Origin: Gemmatimonadota bacterium
GTDB lineage: Bacteria; Gemmatimonadota; Gemmatimonadetes; Gemmatimonadales; GWC2-71-9
DNA: 64,000 nt
Reading direction: 5' to 3'
Assembly: GCA_016720805.1 (NCBI GenBank)
Contig: JADKJZ010000011.1
Span: forward strand, 28,636-92,635
The position numbers and the translations under genes were made by a program. Shown piece after piece: positions 56,501 through 64,000 of the stretch (the stretch's first letter is position 1; every line of letters starts with the position of its first letter). The notes under the pieces are model-generated. The model was not told the DNA's origin. It did no database searches and saw only the letters and a list, made by a program, of their open reading frames with translations.

Positions 56501-57092
56501 GCAGCGGCGAATCGACGAGCAGCGCGGTGACCCAGAAGAGCGCCCAGATTCCGATCCCCGCGACGGCGGTGACGGTGGAGCTGCCCGAGAGTGCGGCGGC
56601 CGTGAAGAGGATCGCGCCGATGAGGATCAGGTTCGGCAACACGATGATGAGCAGCGCCCAGAGTGCGCCACCGAATGCCATCGGACCGACGTGCCGGATC
56701 GACTGCCACGAACGATGGTGCGACCACCAGCACGGTCGCGGCGACGATCATGGTGGCGAATCCCGCGAGGATCACTGCAGTGCATCGGCCGGCAAACCAG
56801 GCACTGCGTGTCAGCGGGGTGGCGAAGAGGAGCTCTTGCATCTTGCTCTCGGAATCGCCAAGGGCAGCGTGTGCCACGAAGAAGGTGAGCACGAAGATCG
56901 CGACGAGCGTCAGCATACCGAGCGACTGCGCCTGGAAGGTAGGGCGCGGTGAGCTGGCACCGTGCGCGGGCCGAAGCCCGTCACAATCAGCGTCAGCGCG
57001 CTTCCGCCGAGCAGGAGCAGTGAGGCGGCGAAGGCCGGGTGTCGTACCAGTCGGCGGAGCTCGAAGCTGACGGTGGGGGCGATCAGCTCCAT
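53558..57092 (-). CDS. ABC-2 permease fused to M1 aminopeptidase, three frameshifts
   Basis: About 1178 residues if repaired. The N-terminal half is two ABC-2 permease units with membrane helices: MELIAPTVSFELRRLVRHPA, TLVAIFVLTFFVAHAALGDS, and FVVLVLFWMMAAGIEIVSEV. The C-terminal half is an M1 metallopeptidase with HEVAHQWWGH near residue 930 and a Glu in VESLAKD. Frame changes occur near 56970, 56690 and 56040, each by one base. This is the known fusion class in which the peptidase domain faces the periplasm. The ATPase gene upstream overlaps by ten bases. Each break could be a sequence error. Confidence 0.75.
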
Positions 57093-57964
57093 GGGGCGAC
57101 CCCCCGATCGAGCGCCGCGAAGTAGGCATCGGCGAGTTCGGGCTCGGCGGCGGCGAAGGCCGGCGTCGGCGGTGCATCGGCGAGCACGCGCACATGGCGT
57201 CGGCCGGCCTGCCACTGCGAGGAGAGGACGGTGGATGTGCTCGCCAGCTCGCGCACTTCGCTGCGCGTGGCGGGTGCGCTCCAGACGCGCTCCGCCAGCT
57301 CGGCGACGAGTGCCCCGGGTGTGCCTTCGCGCACGATGCGCCCAGCATGCAGCACCGCGAGGCGTGGACAGGATTGGCGCACATCTTCGACGATGTGGGT
57401 GGAGAGGAGCACCACCACTTCCTCGCCGATCTCGCCGAGGAGGGCGTGGAAACGGTCGCGCTCCTCGGGGTCGAGGCCGGCGGTTGGTTCATCCACGACG
57501 ACGAGTGCCGGCGAGCCAAGCAGCGCCTGCGCGATGCCGAAGCGTTGGCGCATGCCACCCGAGAACCCGCTCACGGCGCGGCGCCGATGCTCCCAGAGGT
57601 TGGTGCGCACCAGTTGCGTCTCGACTTCCTCCTTGCGTGCGGCAGCGTGCCCGATCCCCTTGAGCACGGCGAGGTGATCGAGCAGCGCCAGTGCCGAGAC
57701 GCCGGGATGCACTCCGAAGTCCTGGGGCAGGTACCCGAGCCGACGCCGGTGACCGACCTGATCGGCGAAGATGTCGCGGCCATCGAAGCGGACGCTGCCG
57801 CGATCGGGGAGCTGCAGGGTCGCGAGGGTGCGCATCAGGGTCGACTTCCCGGCGCCATTCGGACCAAGGAGGCCGAAGAGTCCACGGGGGATCGAGATGG
57901 TGACGCCCTGCAGGGCGGCGACCCCGTTGGCGTAGGTGCGAGTCAGGTCATGGATTTCGAGCAT
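57083..57964 (-). CDS. ABC transporter ATP-binding protein
   Basis: A 293-residue ATPase. Walker A GLLGPNGAGKSTLMRTL, Q-loop LGYLPQDFG, signature SGFSGGMRQRFGIAQAL, Walker B ALVVVDEPTAGLDPEE and switch His in LLSTHIVED are intact. ATG 57964 is preferred because GGAG lies eight bases upstream; GTG 57970 is too close to it. It powers the permease/M1 fusion encoded next. A perfect palindrome lies just upstream, in the gap shared with the divergent LysR gene. Confidence 0.9.
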   Translation of the reverse strand: MLEIHDLTRTYANGVAALQGVTISIPRGLFGLLGPNGAGKSTLMRTLATLQLPDRGSVRFDGRDIFADQVGHRRRLGYLPQDFGVHPGVSALALLDHLAVLKGIGHAAARKEEVETQLVRTNLWEHRRRAVSGFSGGMRQRFGIAQALLGSPALVVVDEPTAGLDPEERDRFHALLGEIGEEVVVLLSTHIVEDVRQSCPRLAVLHAGRIVREGTPGALVAELAERVWSAPATRSEVRELASTSTVLSSQWQAGRRHVRVLADAPPTPAFAAAEPELADAYFAALDRGVAPWS

Positions 57965-57990
57965 GATCACGTCTCCGTTATTGTTTCAGA

Positions 57991-58013
57991 TTGCACAATG
58001 TCACATTGTGCAA
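57991..58013. promoter_or_regulatory. Perfect palindrome, probable LysR operator
   Basis: TTGCACAATG-TCA-CATTGTGCAA is a perfect ten-base inverted repeat with a three-base spacer. It has the T-N11-A layout of LysR sites. A further half-site CATTGTGCA lies at 58039-58047. It sits between the ABC operon and the divergent LysR gene and so probably controls both. Confidence 0.75.
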
Positions 58014-58061
58014 CCGACGCCGCAATCGAATGAATCGCCATTGTGCATTAAGTTGGTGTTA

Positions 58062-58986
58062 ATGCTCACCTCAGCCGACCTCGATTTCTTCGCCGCCGTC
58101 GCGACTTCCCCCTCGCTTGCCGCGGCGGCTCGCTCCCTCGGCGTCTCGCCGCCCGCCGTGACCCAGCGGCTTCAGGAACTTGAGCGGCGGGTCGGCGTGC
58201 GGCTGGTTCACCGGACCGGCCGAACCCTGGCGCTGACGGAGGAGGGCCTCCTCCTGGCCGATGGGGGTGGGTCGATCGTCGCCGCGCTCGGCAGCTTGAC
58301 CGATCAGATCCAGGCGCGTCGTGGTGCGGTCACCGGGCGGCTCCGCCTTGTGGCCCCGCTCGGTTTCGGGCGGGTCCACATCGCCCCGCTGGTGGCAGCC
58401 TTTCAGGAGACGCACCCGCGCGGTGAAGGTCGAGCTGTATCTGTCCGATCGGCACGGGACCATCGCCGAGGGGAACTGGGACGTCGCCGTGCATATCGGC
58501 GAGCTGCGCGATTCATCACTGGTGGCCCAGCGAATCGCGCCCAACGACCGGATTTGCTGTGCCGCCCCGTCGCTGATCGCCCTGCGCGGGATGCCGACGT
58601 CGCCCGCGGAGCTGGCGAACTGGCCGTGCATCGCTATTCGTGAGAACGACGAGGACACCACCCTCTGGCGCTTTGTGGCAGCGGAGCGTCTGGAGACCGT
58701 GCGGGTCGAGCCGGTGCTGGCCACGAACGATGGTGAGGTCGCGCGCGACTGGGCGGTGGCCGGGCTCGGCGTCGTGGTCCGCTCGGAGTGGTCGATCGCG
58801 GACGACCTGGCGGCGGGTCGGTTGGTTCGGCTCCTCCCCGAGGCGCCGCCGCCGGGTGCCGACGTGATGGCGCTGGTGGCGAGCCGGGCCGGGCGATCGG
58901 CCCGCGTGACCGCCTTCATTGCGGCGCTGCGGCAGGCCTTCACCCGGGTGCCGTGGCGGGAGGGCGCACCAGCACCCCCCACTTGA
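58062..58986 (+). CDS. LysR family transcriptional regulator, one frameshift
   Basis: The N-terminal helix-turn-helix is DFFAAVATSPSLAAAARSLG with SPPAVTQRLQELERRVGV, typical of LysR. The effector domain starts near residue 90 and contains VKVELYLSDRHGTIAEGNW. The frame shifts by one base near 58420 (after ETHPR); the two parts otherwise fit a ~305-residue protein. It probably binds the palindrome at 57991 and regulates the ABC/M1-peptidase operon. Error or true mutation cannot be told apart. Confidence 0.8.
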
Positions 58987-59016
58987 CAAACTCACTGTGT
59001 ATACTGAGTATATCAC
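58983..59016 (+). promoter_or_regulatory. Promoter with overlapping GntR/YtrA-type palindrome
   Basis: TTGACA at 58983-58988 is a clear -35 element. Downstream, GTGTATAC...GTATATCAC at 58997-59016 is a near-perfect inverted repeat that covers the expected -10 region. YtrA-type regulators bind such GTGTA-type palindromes and repress their own operons. It lies directly before ATG 59018. Confidence 0.6.
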
Positions 59017-59017
59017 T

Positions 59018-59404
59018 ATGCACAGTGGCTTGGTACTCGCCAAGGCCGATCCCCGGCCGATCTACCTGCAGATCATCGAGCAGGTCCGCCAGCGCATCGC
59101 GCTCGGCGACTGGCCGGCCGGCTTCCCCCTGCCATCGATCCGCGAACTGTCCGCCGAGCTCCGTGTGTCGGTCATCACCGTGAAGCGGGCCTACTTGGAG
59201 CTCGGGCGCGACGGCGTGATCGTGACGCGCCAGGATCGGTCGGTCGTGGCCGAGTGCCCGGACCTGTCGGACCGCCTCTTCGAGGCACAGCTCCAGCCGC
59301 TGCTCGACGCGCTCGCCCACCTGGCCGTCCGCAACCACCTCCCCATCGAGGCGCTGCGCGCTCGTCTCGCTGAGGCGATTCGCCGCGCCGAGGATTGCCC
59401 ATGA
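59018..59404 (+). CDS. GntR family regulator, YtrA subfamily
   Basis: A 128-residue regulator. The winged helix has PIYLQIIEQVRQRIALGDW, FPLPSIRELSAEL and SVITVKRAYLELGRDGVI, and a short C-terminal helical tail replaces an effector domain, as in YtrA. It overlaps the ATPase gene by ATGA, the usual YtrA-ABC layout. It is likely an autorepressor acting at the upstream palindrome. The frame is intact, unlike those of its neighbours. Confidence 0.88.
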   Translation: MHSGLVLAKADPRPIYLQIIEQVRQRIALGDWPAGFPLPSIRELSAELRVSVITVKRAYLELGRDGVIVTRQDRSVVAECPDLSDRLFEAQLQPLLDALAHLAVRNHLPIEALRARLAEAIRRAEDCP

Positions 59405-60302
59405 CCGATCATGCCATCCGGCTTCGGGGGGTGTGCAAGCACTATCCCCCGTTTTCTCTCGGCGACGTCGCGCTCGATGTGCCGACGGGCAGTATCACGG
59501 GGTTCATCCGAAAGCAATGGCGCCGGGAAGTCGACGACCATCCGCATCATCATGGGGCTGGTCACCGCCGACTCCGGCGAGATCGAGGTGCTCGGCCACC
59601 GCATCCCGGAGGCGACCTCCCGGGCGAAGCAGGACATCGGCTATGTCTCCGAGGACATGCGCCTCTTCCCGCGCGCGACGCTGCAGTGGCACATGGACTT
59701 TGTGGCCCGGGTCTTCGGCGCGTTATGGGACGCTGCCTACGCCGCGACCCTCGTGCGCCGCTTCGATCTGCGTCCCGAGCAGCGCATCAAGGGGATGTCG
59801 CATGGCCAGCGGATCAAGGCCGGACTGCTGCTCGCGTTGGTACGCCGCCCCAAACTGCTGGTCCTCGATGAACCGACCACCGGGCTCGATCCGGTCGCGC
59901 GGCAGGAGTGATCGGCGCGTTGACCGACGTGGTCCGCGATGCCGGGCGCTCGGTGCTCTTCTCGAGCCAGAACACGCTGGATGCGGAAAGATCGCCGACC
60001 GCGTGAGCTTCCTCGATCGGGGGCGGATCATCGATGCCGACGACACCGCGACGTATCTCGATCGGTGGCGGCGGCTGCGCCTGGAGCTCGCAGTGCCGGG
60101 AGTGGTGCCCGTGTTGCCGCACATCGTCCGAACCACCGTGCATGGCCATGTCGCGACGCTCGTGACGGATCTACGACGAGGGATGCCCAAAGCCTGCGCC
60201 GCCGGGCGGTGCGTCGTGCCAGGTGAGCGCCTCACCCCCGAAGAAATCTTCGTGACCACGGTGATGGCACGACGAGGTCGGGGTATGGGACTACCACGAT
60301 GA
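59401..60302 (+). CDS. ABC transporter ATP-binding protein (YtrB-like), frameshifted
   Basis: Fragments in different frames make one ~300-residue ATPase: MTDHAIRLRGVCKHYPPF, then SNGAGKSTTIRIIMGLVTAD (Walker A), MSHGQRIKAGLLLAL, LLVLDEPTTGLDPVA (Walker B), LFSSQNTLDAE and DRVSFLDRGRIIDADD. Breaks fall near 59512, 59908 and 59985. The first spoils the reading of Walker A; the other two look like loss of one G and one A. The signature motif is SHGQ, a variant seen in this subfamily. It overlaps the permease by ATGA. Confidence 0.75.
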
Positions 60303-60958
60303 TCGGCCATCTGCGCAAGGACTGGCATTTCCAGCGTGGCCCGAGGTGCCGTCCTTCGCCCTCGGCCTGGTCATCGGCATGCTGTTCTCGTCGAGCCAGG
60401 GCGTCTTCTATCGGGGCGCGGTGCTGCTGCCACGGTCGATCAGCATCGGGATCTTCCTGACGTTCCTGACCGTAGTGCAGGAGCGCACGCAGGGGATGCT
60501 GCCGTTCGCGATGTCGTTGCCGATCGGCGTGCGCGAGTACACGGCGGCGGCCAAACTCGCCGCCAACCTGCTCCTCTTCATGCCACCTTGGCTCGGCGCT
60601 CACTGGCGCGGGCACACCACGTGATCCTCCTACGTGAGGCGGTGCCCGACGGCTTGCTGCCATACACGCTGGCGCTGCTGCTGTACGTGCTGACCGGACA
60701 TCCATCACGCTGGCCGCGGCGACTCCATCACCGGATCTGACACGTGGACCACCGCCGTCATGGCGACGATCAATCTTGGGTTGCAGGCCTACGTCTGCTG
60801 GTCGCCTGCGGCTGGCGGATGTGGCGGCCACCATCTCCGGCCCGACCGTCGCGTGGTGCCGAGTCTGCGCACGATCGCCGCCGTCGAACTTGGGGTCGTG
60901 GAACTGGTCCTCGTTGCCACCTGGCAGTGGCAATCGCGCCGCAAAGACCCTCCTCTGA
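60299..60958 (+). CDS. ABC-2 type permease, frameshifted
   Basis: A small membrane protein in pieces: MIGHLRKDWHFQR, then FALGLVIGMLFSSSQGVF and SISIGIFLTFLTVVQERTQG, then HVILLREAVPDGLLPYTLAL, then TAVMATINLGLQAYVCW, and finally TIAAVELGVVELVLVATW. At least four one-base shifts are needed. Layout and place after a YtrB-like ATPase fit an ABC-2 permease. The end is set by TGATG at 60956-60960. Confidence 0.6.
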
Positions 60959-62125
60959 TGACCAATGGCCGCCGCGCGCTGGCACGGTCTCGATGCCGTG
61001 CGCGGATTCGCCCTCATTACGTGGGCGTGGTCTCACGCCTCGATGGCCTTCCTCCCCGGCCCGCAGCTCTGGCTGGTGGCGGACGCCACACGCAGCACGA
61101 CGTTGTCGGTGGCCTTCTTCACGATCCACATGGCGCGGATGACGCTCTTCTTCGTGCTGGCCGGCTTCTTCGGCCGCGTGTGCGTGAGCGGCTCGGACCG
61201 CAGGCTTCCTGCGTCAGCGCGCGCCGCATCGGGGTGCCGCTGGTGCTGGCCTGGCCGCTCGTGCTCCGGTGTCATCGATGCCGTGCTCAAAGGTGTCGAT
61301 GCGGAGTCCATCCGCCACTGGGGACTCACGGTCGCGACCTTTCCCTCGCCCACCTCTGGTTCCTGTAGTCCTGCTGCCCTGGTTGTACACGGGCGCGCTC
61401 CTCGTGCGGCAAGGTCGTGCTGCTTGACCGGGCGGCGCGCGTGCGCACCATGGCCGATGGCGCGATGCGCCTCCTGATCGGCCGTGGGCGCCCTGGTGCT
61501 GGCCATCCCGGTGTGGTGGCTCTACGACACGCCGTACTGGATGATGTGGTTCGGCATTCCGACACCGGACACCCGGTCTGCTGCCGAATCGCGCCGCGCT
61601 GCTGAGCTACGGGCTCGCCTTCGGCCTCGGCTGGGTGATGCATCGCCAGGCCGAGCTGTTGCTGCAGCGCATTGAGCGGTGGTGGGCACTCTCCCTGGTG
61701 ATGGCCATCGCCGCCACGGCGGCGTGCCTGGCCGTTGGCGGGGTGACGCCGCGTCTGATGCCGGCGGCATTCGGGCGCCGAAGCTGCACTTCGCCGCGCT
61801 CTATGCCGTGGAAGTCTGGAGCTGGACATGCGGGTTGATCGGGCTCGGTTTGCGCTTCCGGGGCGTCGCCCACGCGCCCGCTACCTCGCCGATGCATCGT
61901 ACTGGATCTACCTCGCCCACCTCCCGCTGCTGCTCGGCTGCAGCTCCTGATGCTGCGGACTGGCCGCTGCCTGGCCGGTGAAGTTCGCGTTGCTCCTCGG
62001 CGTGACCATGCTGCTCCTGCTCCTCCTATCACTGGCTGGGGCGTTCGACGCTATCGGCGCGCTCCTGAACGGTCGACGCTATCCGCGTGCCTGGCCGACG
62101 ACCCCCACCACGAGAACTCCGCTGA
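60958..62125 (+). CDS. Acyltransferase family membrane protein, heavily frameshifted
   Basis: The start reads ARWHGLDAVRGFALITW and then SVAFFTIHMARMTLFFVLAG, the N-terminal signature of acyltransferase-3/OpgC-like proteins. Later pieces in other frames include VALYDTPYWMMWFGIPT-like text near 61520 and FALLLGVTMLLLLLLSLAG near 61980. The frame changes many times. ATG 60958 or 60965 may start it, and the stop probably overlaps the next ATG as TGATG at 62123-62127. Probable role: acylation or succinylation of a surface glycan. Confidence 0.55.
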
Positions 62126-62860
62126 TGCGTGCACTTGCCCTTCTGGCCCTGTCGCCTGCCGCCCTGGGTGCGCGAGGGCCTATGTTCCACCCGCTGCCAT
62201 GCCCCCCTCACGACGTTGCTTGCTCGCTACGCGACGGCGAGCGGTTCGCTGGAGAAGGTCCAGAACCGCCGAGTGGCGATGAAGGTGACCGGGATCCTGC
62301 CCGAGGCGATTCCGGTCGTGAGCGAGGCGATGCGTCCGAACCTGCTCCGCAAGGATGTGACCAAGGCGCGGTGCAGATCACCCGCGACCGATGGGATGAA
62401 GCCGTGGCGGGTCGATCCGTTTGCCGCGCGACGGCAAGGCGACGGACGATGCCGGCCGCGGAGCTGGCCGGACTTTCTCGAGGAAACCGACTTCGACGGA
62501 CCGTTGATCGGTGTGGCGGCGACGAACGTCGTGCTGGAATACGCTTGGACCGGTGGTCCAGGTGCGTGGCACCGCCACCCCGGTGCATGCCGTGAACGTC
62601 GTTGGCCGAATGGCTGACGGCCACGGTGAACCTCGACGCGCGGAGCTATCTGGAATGTTGCAGGCAGCGACGCCCGGAGGGGCGCGACGCGTCGATGAGC
62701 ATCTAACAAAGCGATTACCGCGTGGTGCAGGGGGTCCAAGTGCCGTACCTGATGGAGATCGCCCGGTGGAAGGGTCGCCCGCACCGGTGCGTCTGCAGAT
62801 CTGACAAGGTGGAGTTCAACGTGACCATCGATCAGACGGCGTTCCGTCGGTCAGCCAGCG
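62125..62860 (+). CDS. Secreted LolA-like outer-membrane-lipoprotein-sorting protein, frameshifted
   Basis: Starts with a signal peptide (MRALALLALSPAALGARG). Pieces in several frames follow: YATASGSLEKVQNRRVAMKV, VVSEAMRPNLLRKDVT, KPWRVDPFA, VVQGVQVPYLMEIA and DKVEFNVTIDQTAF. The order matches proteins with the LolA/LppX fold that are annotated as lipoprotein-sorting-like. The end is uncertain. At least five shifts are needed. Confidence 0.5.
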
Positions 62861-62898
62861 TTTTCATTGCACCGTGCCATCTTTCGCCGAGCATCACC

Positions 62899-63329
62899 AT
62901 GCACGACGCTGAACACGTTCACCCGCTGGCCCATGCCGCCAGCCGAGGCCGCTGCTTTTTTCGTTGTCAATGCTCTGGGTCAGCGTCACCCTCTGTTACC
63001 TCTACGGCGATTACTTCGGGCTGTACGTGCCCGGGAAGATCCAGCAGCTTCGACGGCCGAATGGGCCCACTATGCGGTGACTCAGCAGGTACTTCTCGGT
63101 ACCGACGATGATGGCGATCCCGTCGCTGATGGTCCCGTCCTGGCTGGTGCTGGTGCCGCGGGTGAGTCGGTGGCTGAACATCGTCGCGGGTGGTGTTCAC
63201 CGCGATCATGCTGCTCACGATGCCAGATGCGTGGCGCTTCTATCAATTCCCCTCGGCGTCATCAAAGTGGCGCTCACCGTGAGCATCGTCTGGATGGTAT
63301 TACGGACGTGGCTGAGCGTGCGGCGTGAG
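62899..63329 (+). CDS. DUF6326 family membrane protein, frameshifted
   Basis: TLNTFTRWPMPPAEAAAFFV and, in other frames, SVTLCYLYGDYFGLYVPGKI, MMAIPSLM, RVSRWLNIVAG and VIKVALTVSIVWMVL. This is the layout of the small four-helix DUF6326 proteins. The true stop may be TGA at 63327-63329, overlapping the next start. Function unknown. Confidence 0.55.
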
Positions 63330-63992
63330 CGGCACGTCCACGCGCACTGCCTAGCTGATCTACCCTCGTAGAGACCGGGTTGTTCACTCGGCTTCGTCTT
63401 CGCGCGGCTCCTCGTCGACGTGACCCGGCATATGCACGGTGCAAAAACCTGGTGGCGAACGAATACCTCTGGCGGCTGGGGATCGTCTCCGGATACTCCT
63501 GCTACGTCGCCTTCCTGCTGCTGCCGCTGGAACTCTACCGCGTGCTGCATCAGGTGAATCCGCGTGCCGCGGTCGTGATGGTGGCACTGGCGGCAGTCAG
63601 CGCACCGATTGCATTCCTGAACCAGGTGCACCTGCTCGACGTGCTCACGCTGATCGGCAACGCCTCGCTCACGCCGGAAGCGATGGCGGCCGGAGTGTCG
63701 GCGCATCTCTCGACCTACCAGAATGGTCAGCTGATGGCGCAGATCTTCTGGGAGCTGTGGCCCTACTGTTCGGCTACCTGGTTCATCGTTCAGTTTCTCC
63801 CGAAGTGCTCGGCGTGCTGCTGATGGTGGGCGGCGTGGGCTACGTCACTTCCACTTCGTGGCGACGATGCTGCTGCCGGGTTATACGGAGATGGCGATTG
63901 TTCGCTGGATCCGGATGCCGGCAGGGTTGGGGGAGATGGGCATCGCCGTGTGGATGACGGTGCGGGGCGTGGGGCGGACGCAGGCGGGGTGA
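63326..63992 (+). CDS. DUF4386 family membrane protein, frameshifted
   Basis: A likely GTG start at 63326 (SGTSTRTA) is followed, after frame changes near 63350-63450, by LWRLGIVSGYSCYVAFLLLP and PIAFLNQVHLLDVLTLIGNA. After another shift near 63765 it continues with VLGVLLMVGGVGYVT and WIRMPAGLGEMGIAVWM to TGA 63990-63992. This is the helix order of DUF4386 proteins. Function unknown. Only eight bases follow before the window ends. Confidence 0.6.
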
Positions 63993-64000
63993 ACGCGTGC

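Overview
The window is high-GC bacterial DNA and most resembles a member of the Gemmatimonadota. This is an inference from gene content: SARP-type regulators fused to TolB/WD40-like repeats, a GWxTD-like secreted protein, a bacterial TMTC-type membrane protein, an ABC permease fused to an M1 peptidase, and dispersed palindromic repeats. Genes are densely packed, and most neighbours overlap by ATGA or GTGA. No tRNA, rRNA or CRISPR array was recognised.

Layout. (1) 1-11.8 kb is a surface-glycosylation block: GT-C type membrane glycosyltransferases, two GT2 glycosyltransferases, a DUF2304 protein, a methyltransferase, a membrane spermidine-synthase-like protein and a TMTC-type protein. (2) 12.1-19.4 kb is a type IV pilus block: two pilins, three minor-pilin-like proteins, then pilM-N-O-P-Q. 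Sigma-54-like promoters precede the first pilin and pilM. (3) 19.5-21.4 kb holds aroC (interrupted by a 26-G tract) and aroK. (4) 21.5-29.9 kb is a topA-trmFO-xerC-hslV-hslU block, in the same order as in Firmicutes, with a frameshifted glycosyltransferase inserted before hslV. Simple-sequence inverted repeats sit in three of its gaps. (5) 29.9-30.7 kb has palindromic repeats surrounding a small GIY-YIG nuclease gene. (6) 30.7-34.7 kb holds argF, a GcvT-like gene, a moaB/mog gene and a sigma-54 activator with a degenerate receiver. (7) 34.8-39.0 kb is a cyclic-di-GMP block: an unusual iron-sulfur/pseudo-hydrogenase diguanylate cyclase, an unknown protein, a structured leader with a 24-aa micro-ORF, and a membrane HD-GYP protein. 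(8) 39.1-50.9 kb has two large SARP regulators, a fused hicA-hicB remnant, secreted proteins, a PAS protein and a TetR regulator. (9) 50.9-59.0 kb holds a TAP-like hydrolase, a D-threonine-aldolase-like enzyme and an ABC/M1-peptidase operon with a divergent LysR regulator. (10) 59.0-64.0 kb is a YtrA-type GntR/ABC operon, an acyltransferase, a LolA-like protein, and DUF6326 and DUF4386 proteins.

Sequence quality. From about 56 kb to the end almost every gene carries single-base frameshifts. This looks more like sequencing or assembly error near a contig end than true decay, so boundaries there are approximate.

The most interesting locus is 34.8-39.0 kb. A protein with three apparently intact iron-sulfur cluster sites and a hydrogenase-like domain that has lost the cysteines of the H-cluster is fused to an intact GGDEF domain. 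Nearby lies a phosphodiesterase whose leader can either sequester or free a strong Shine-Dalgarno sequence.
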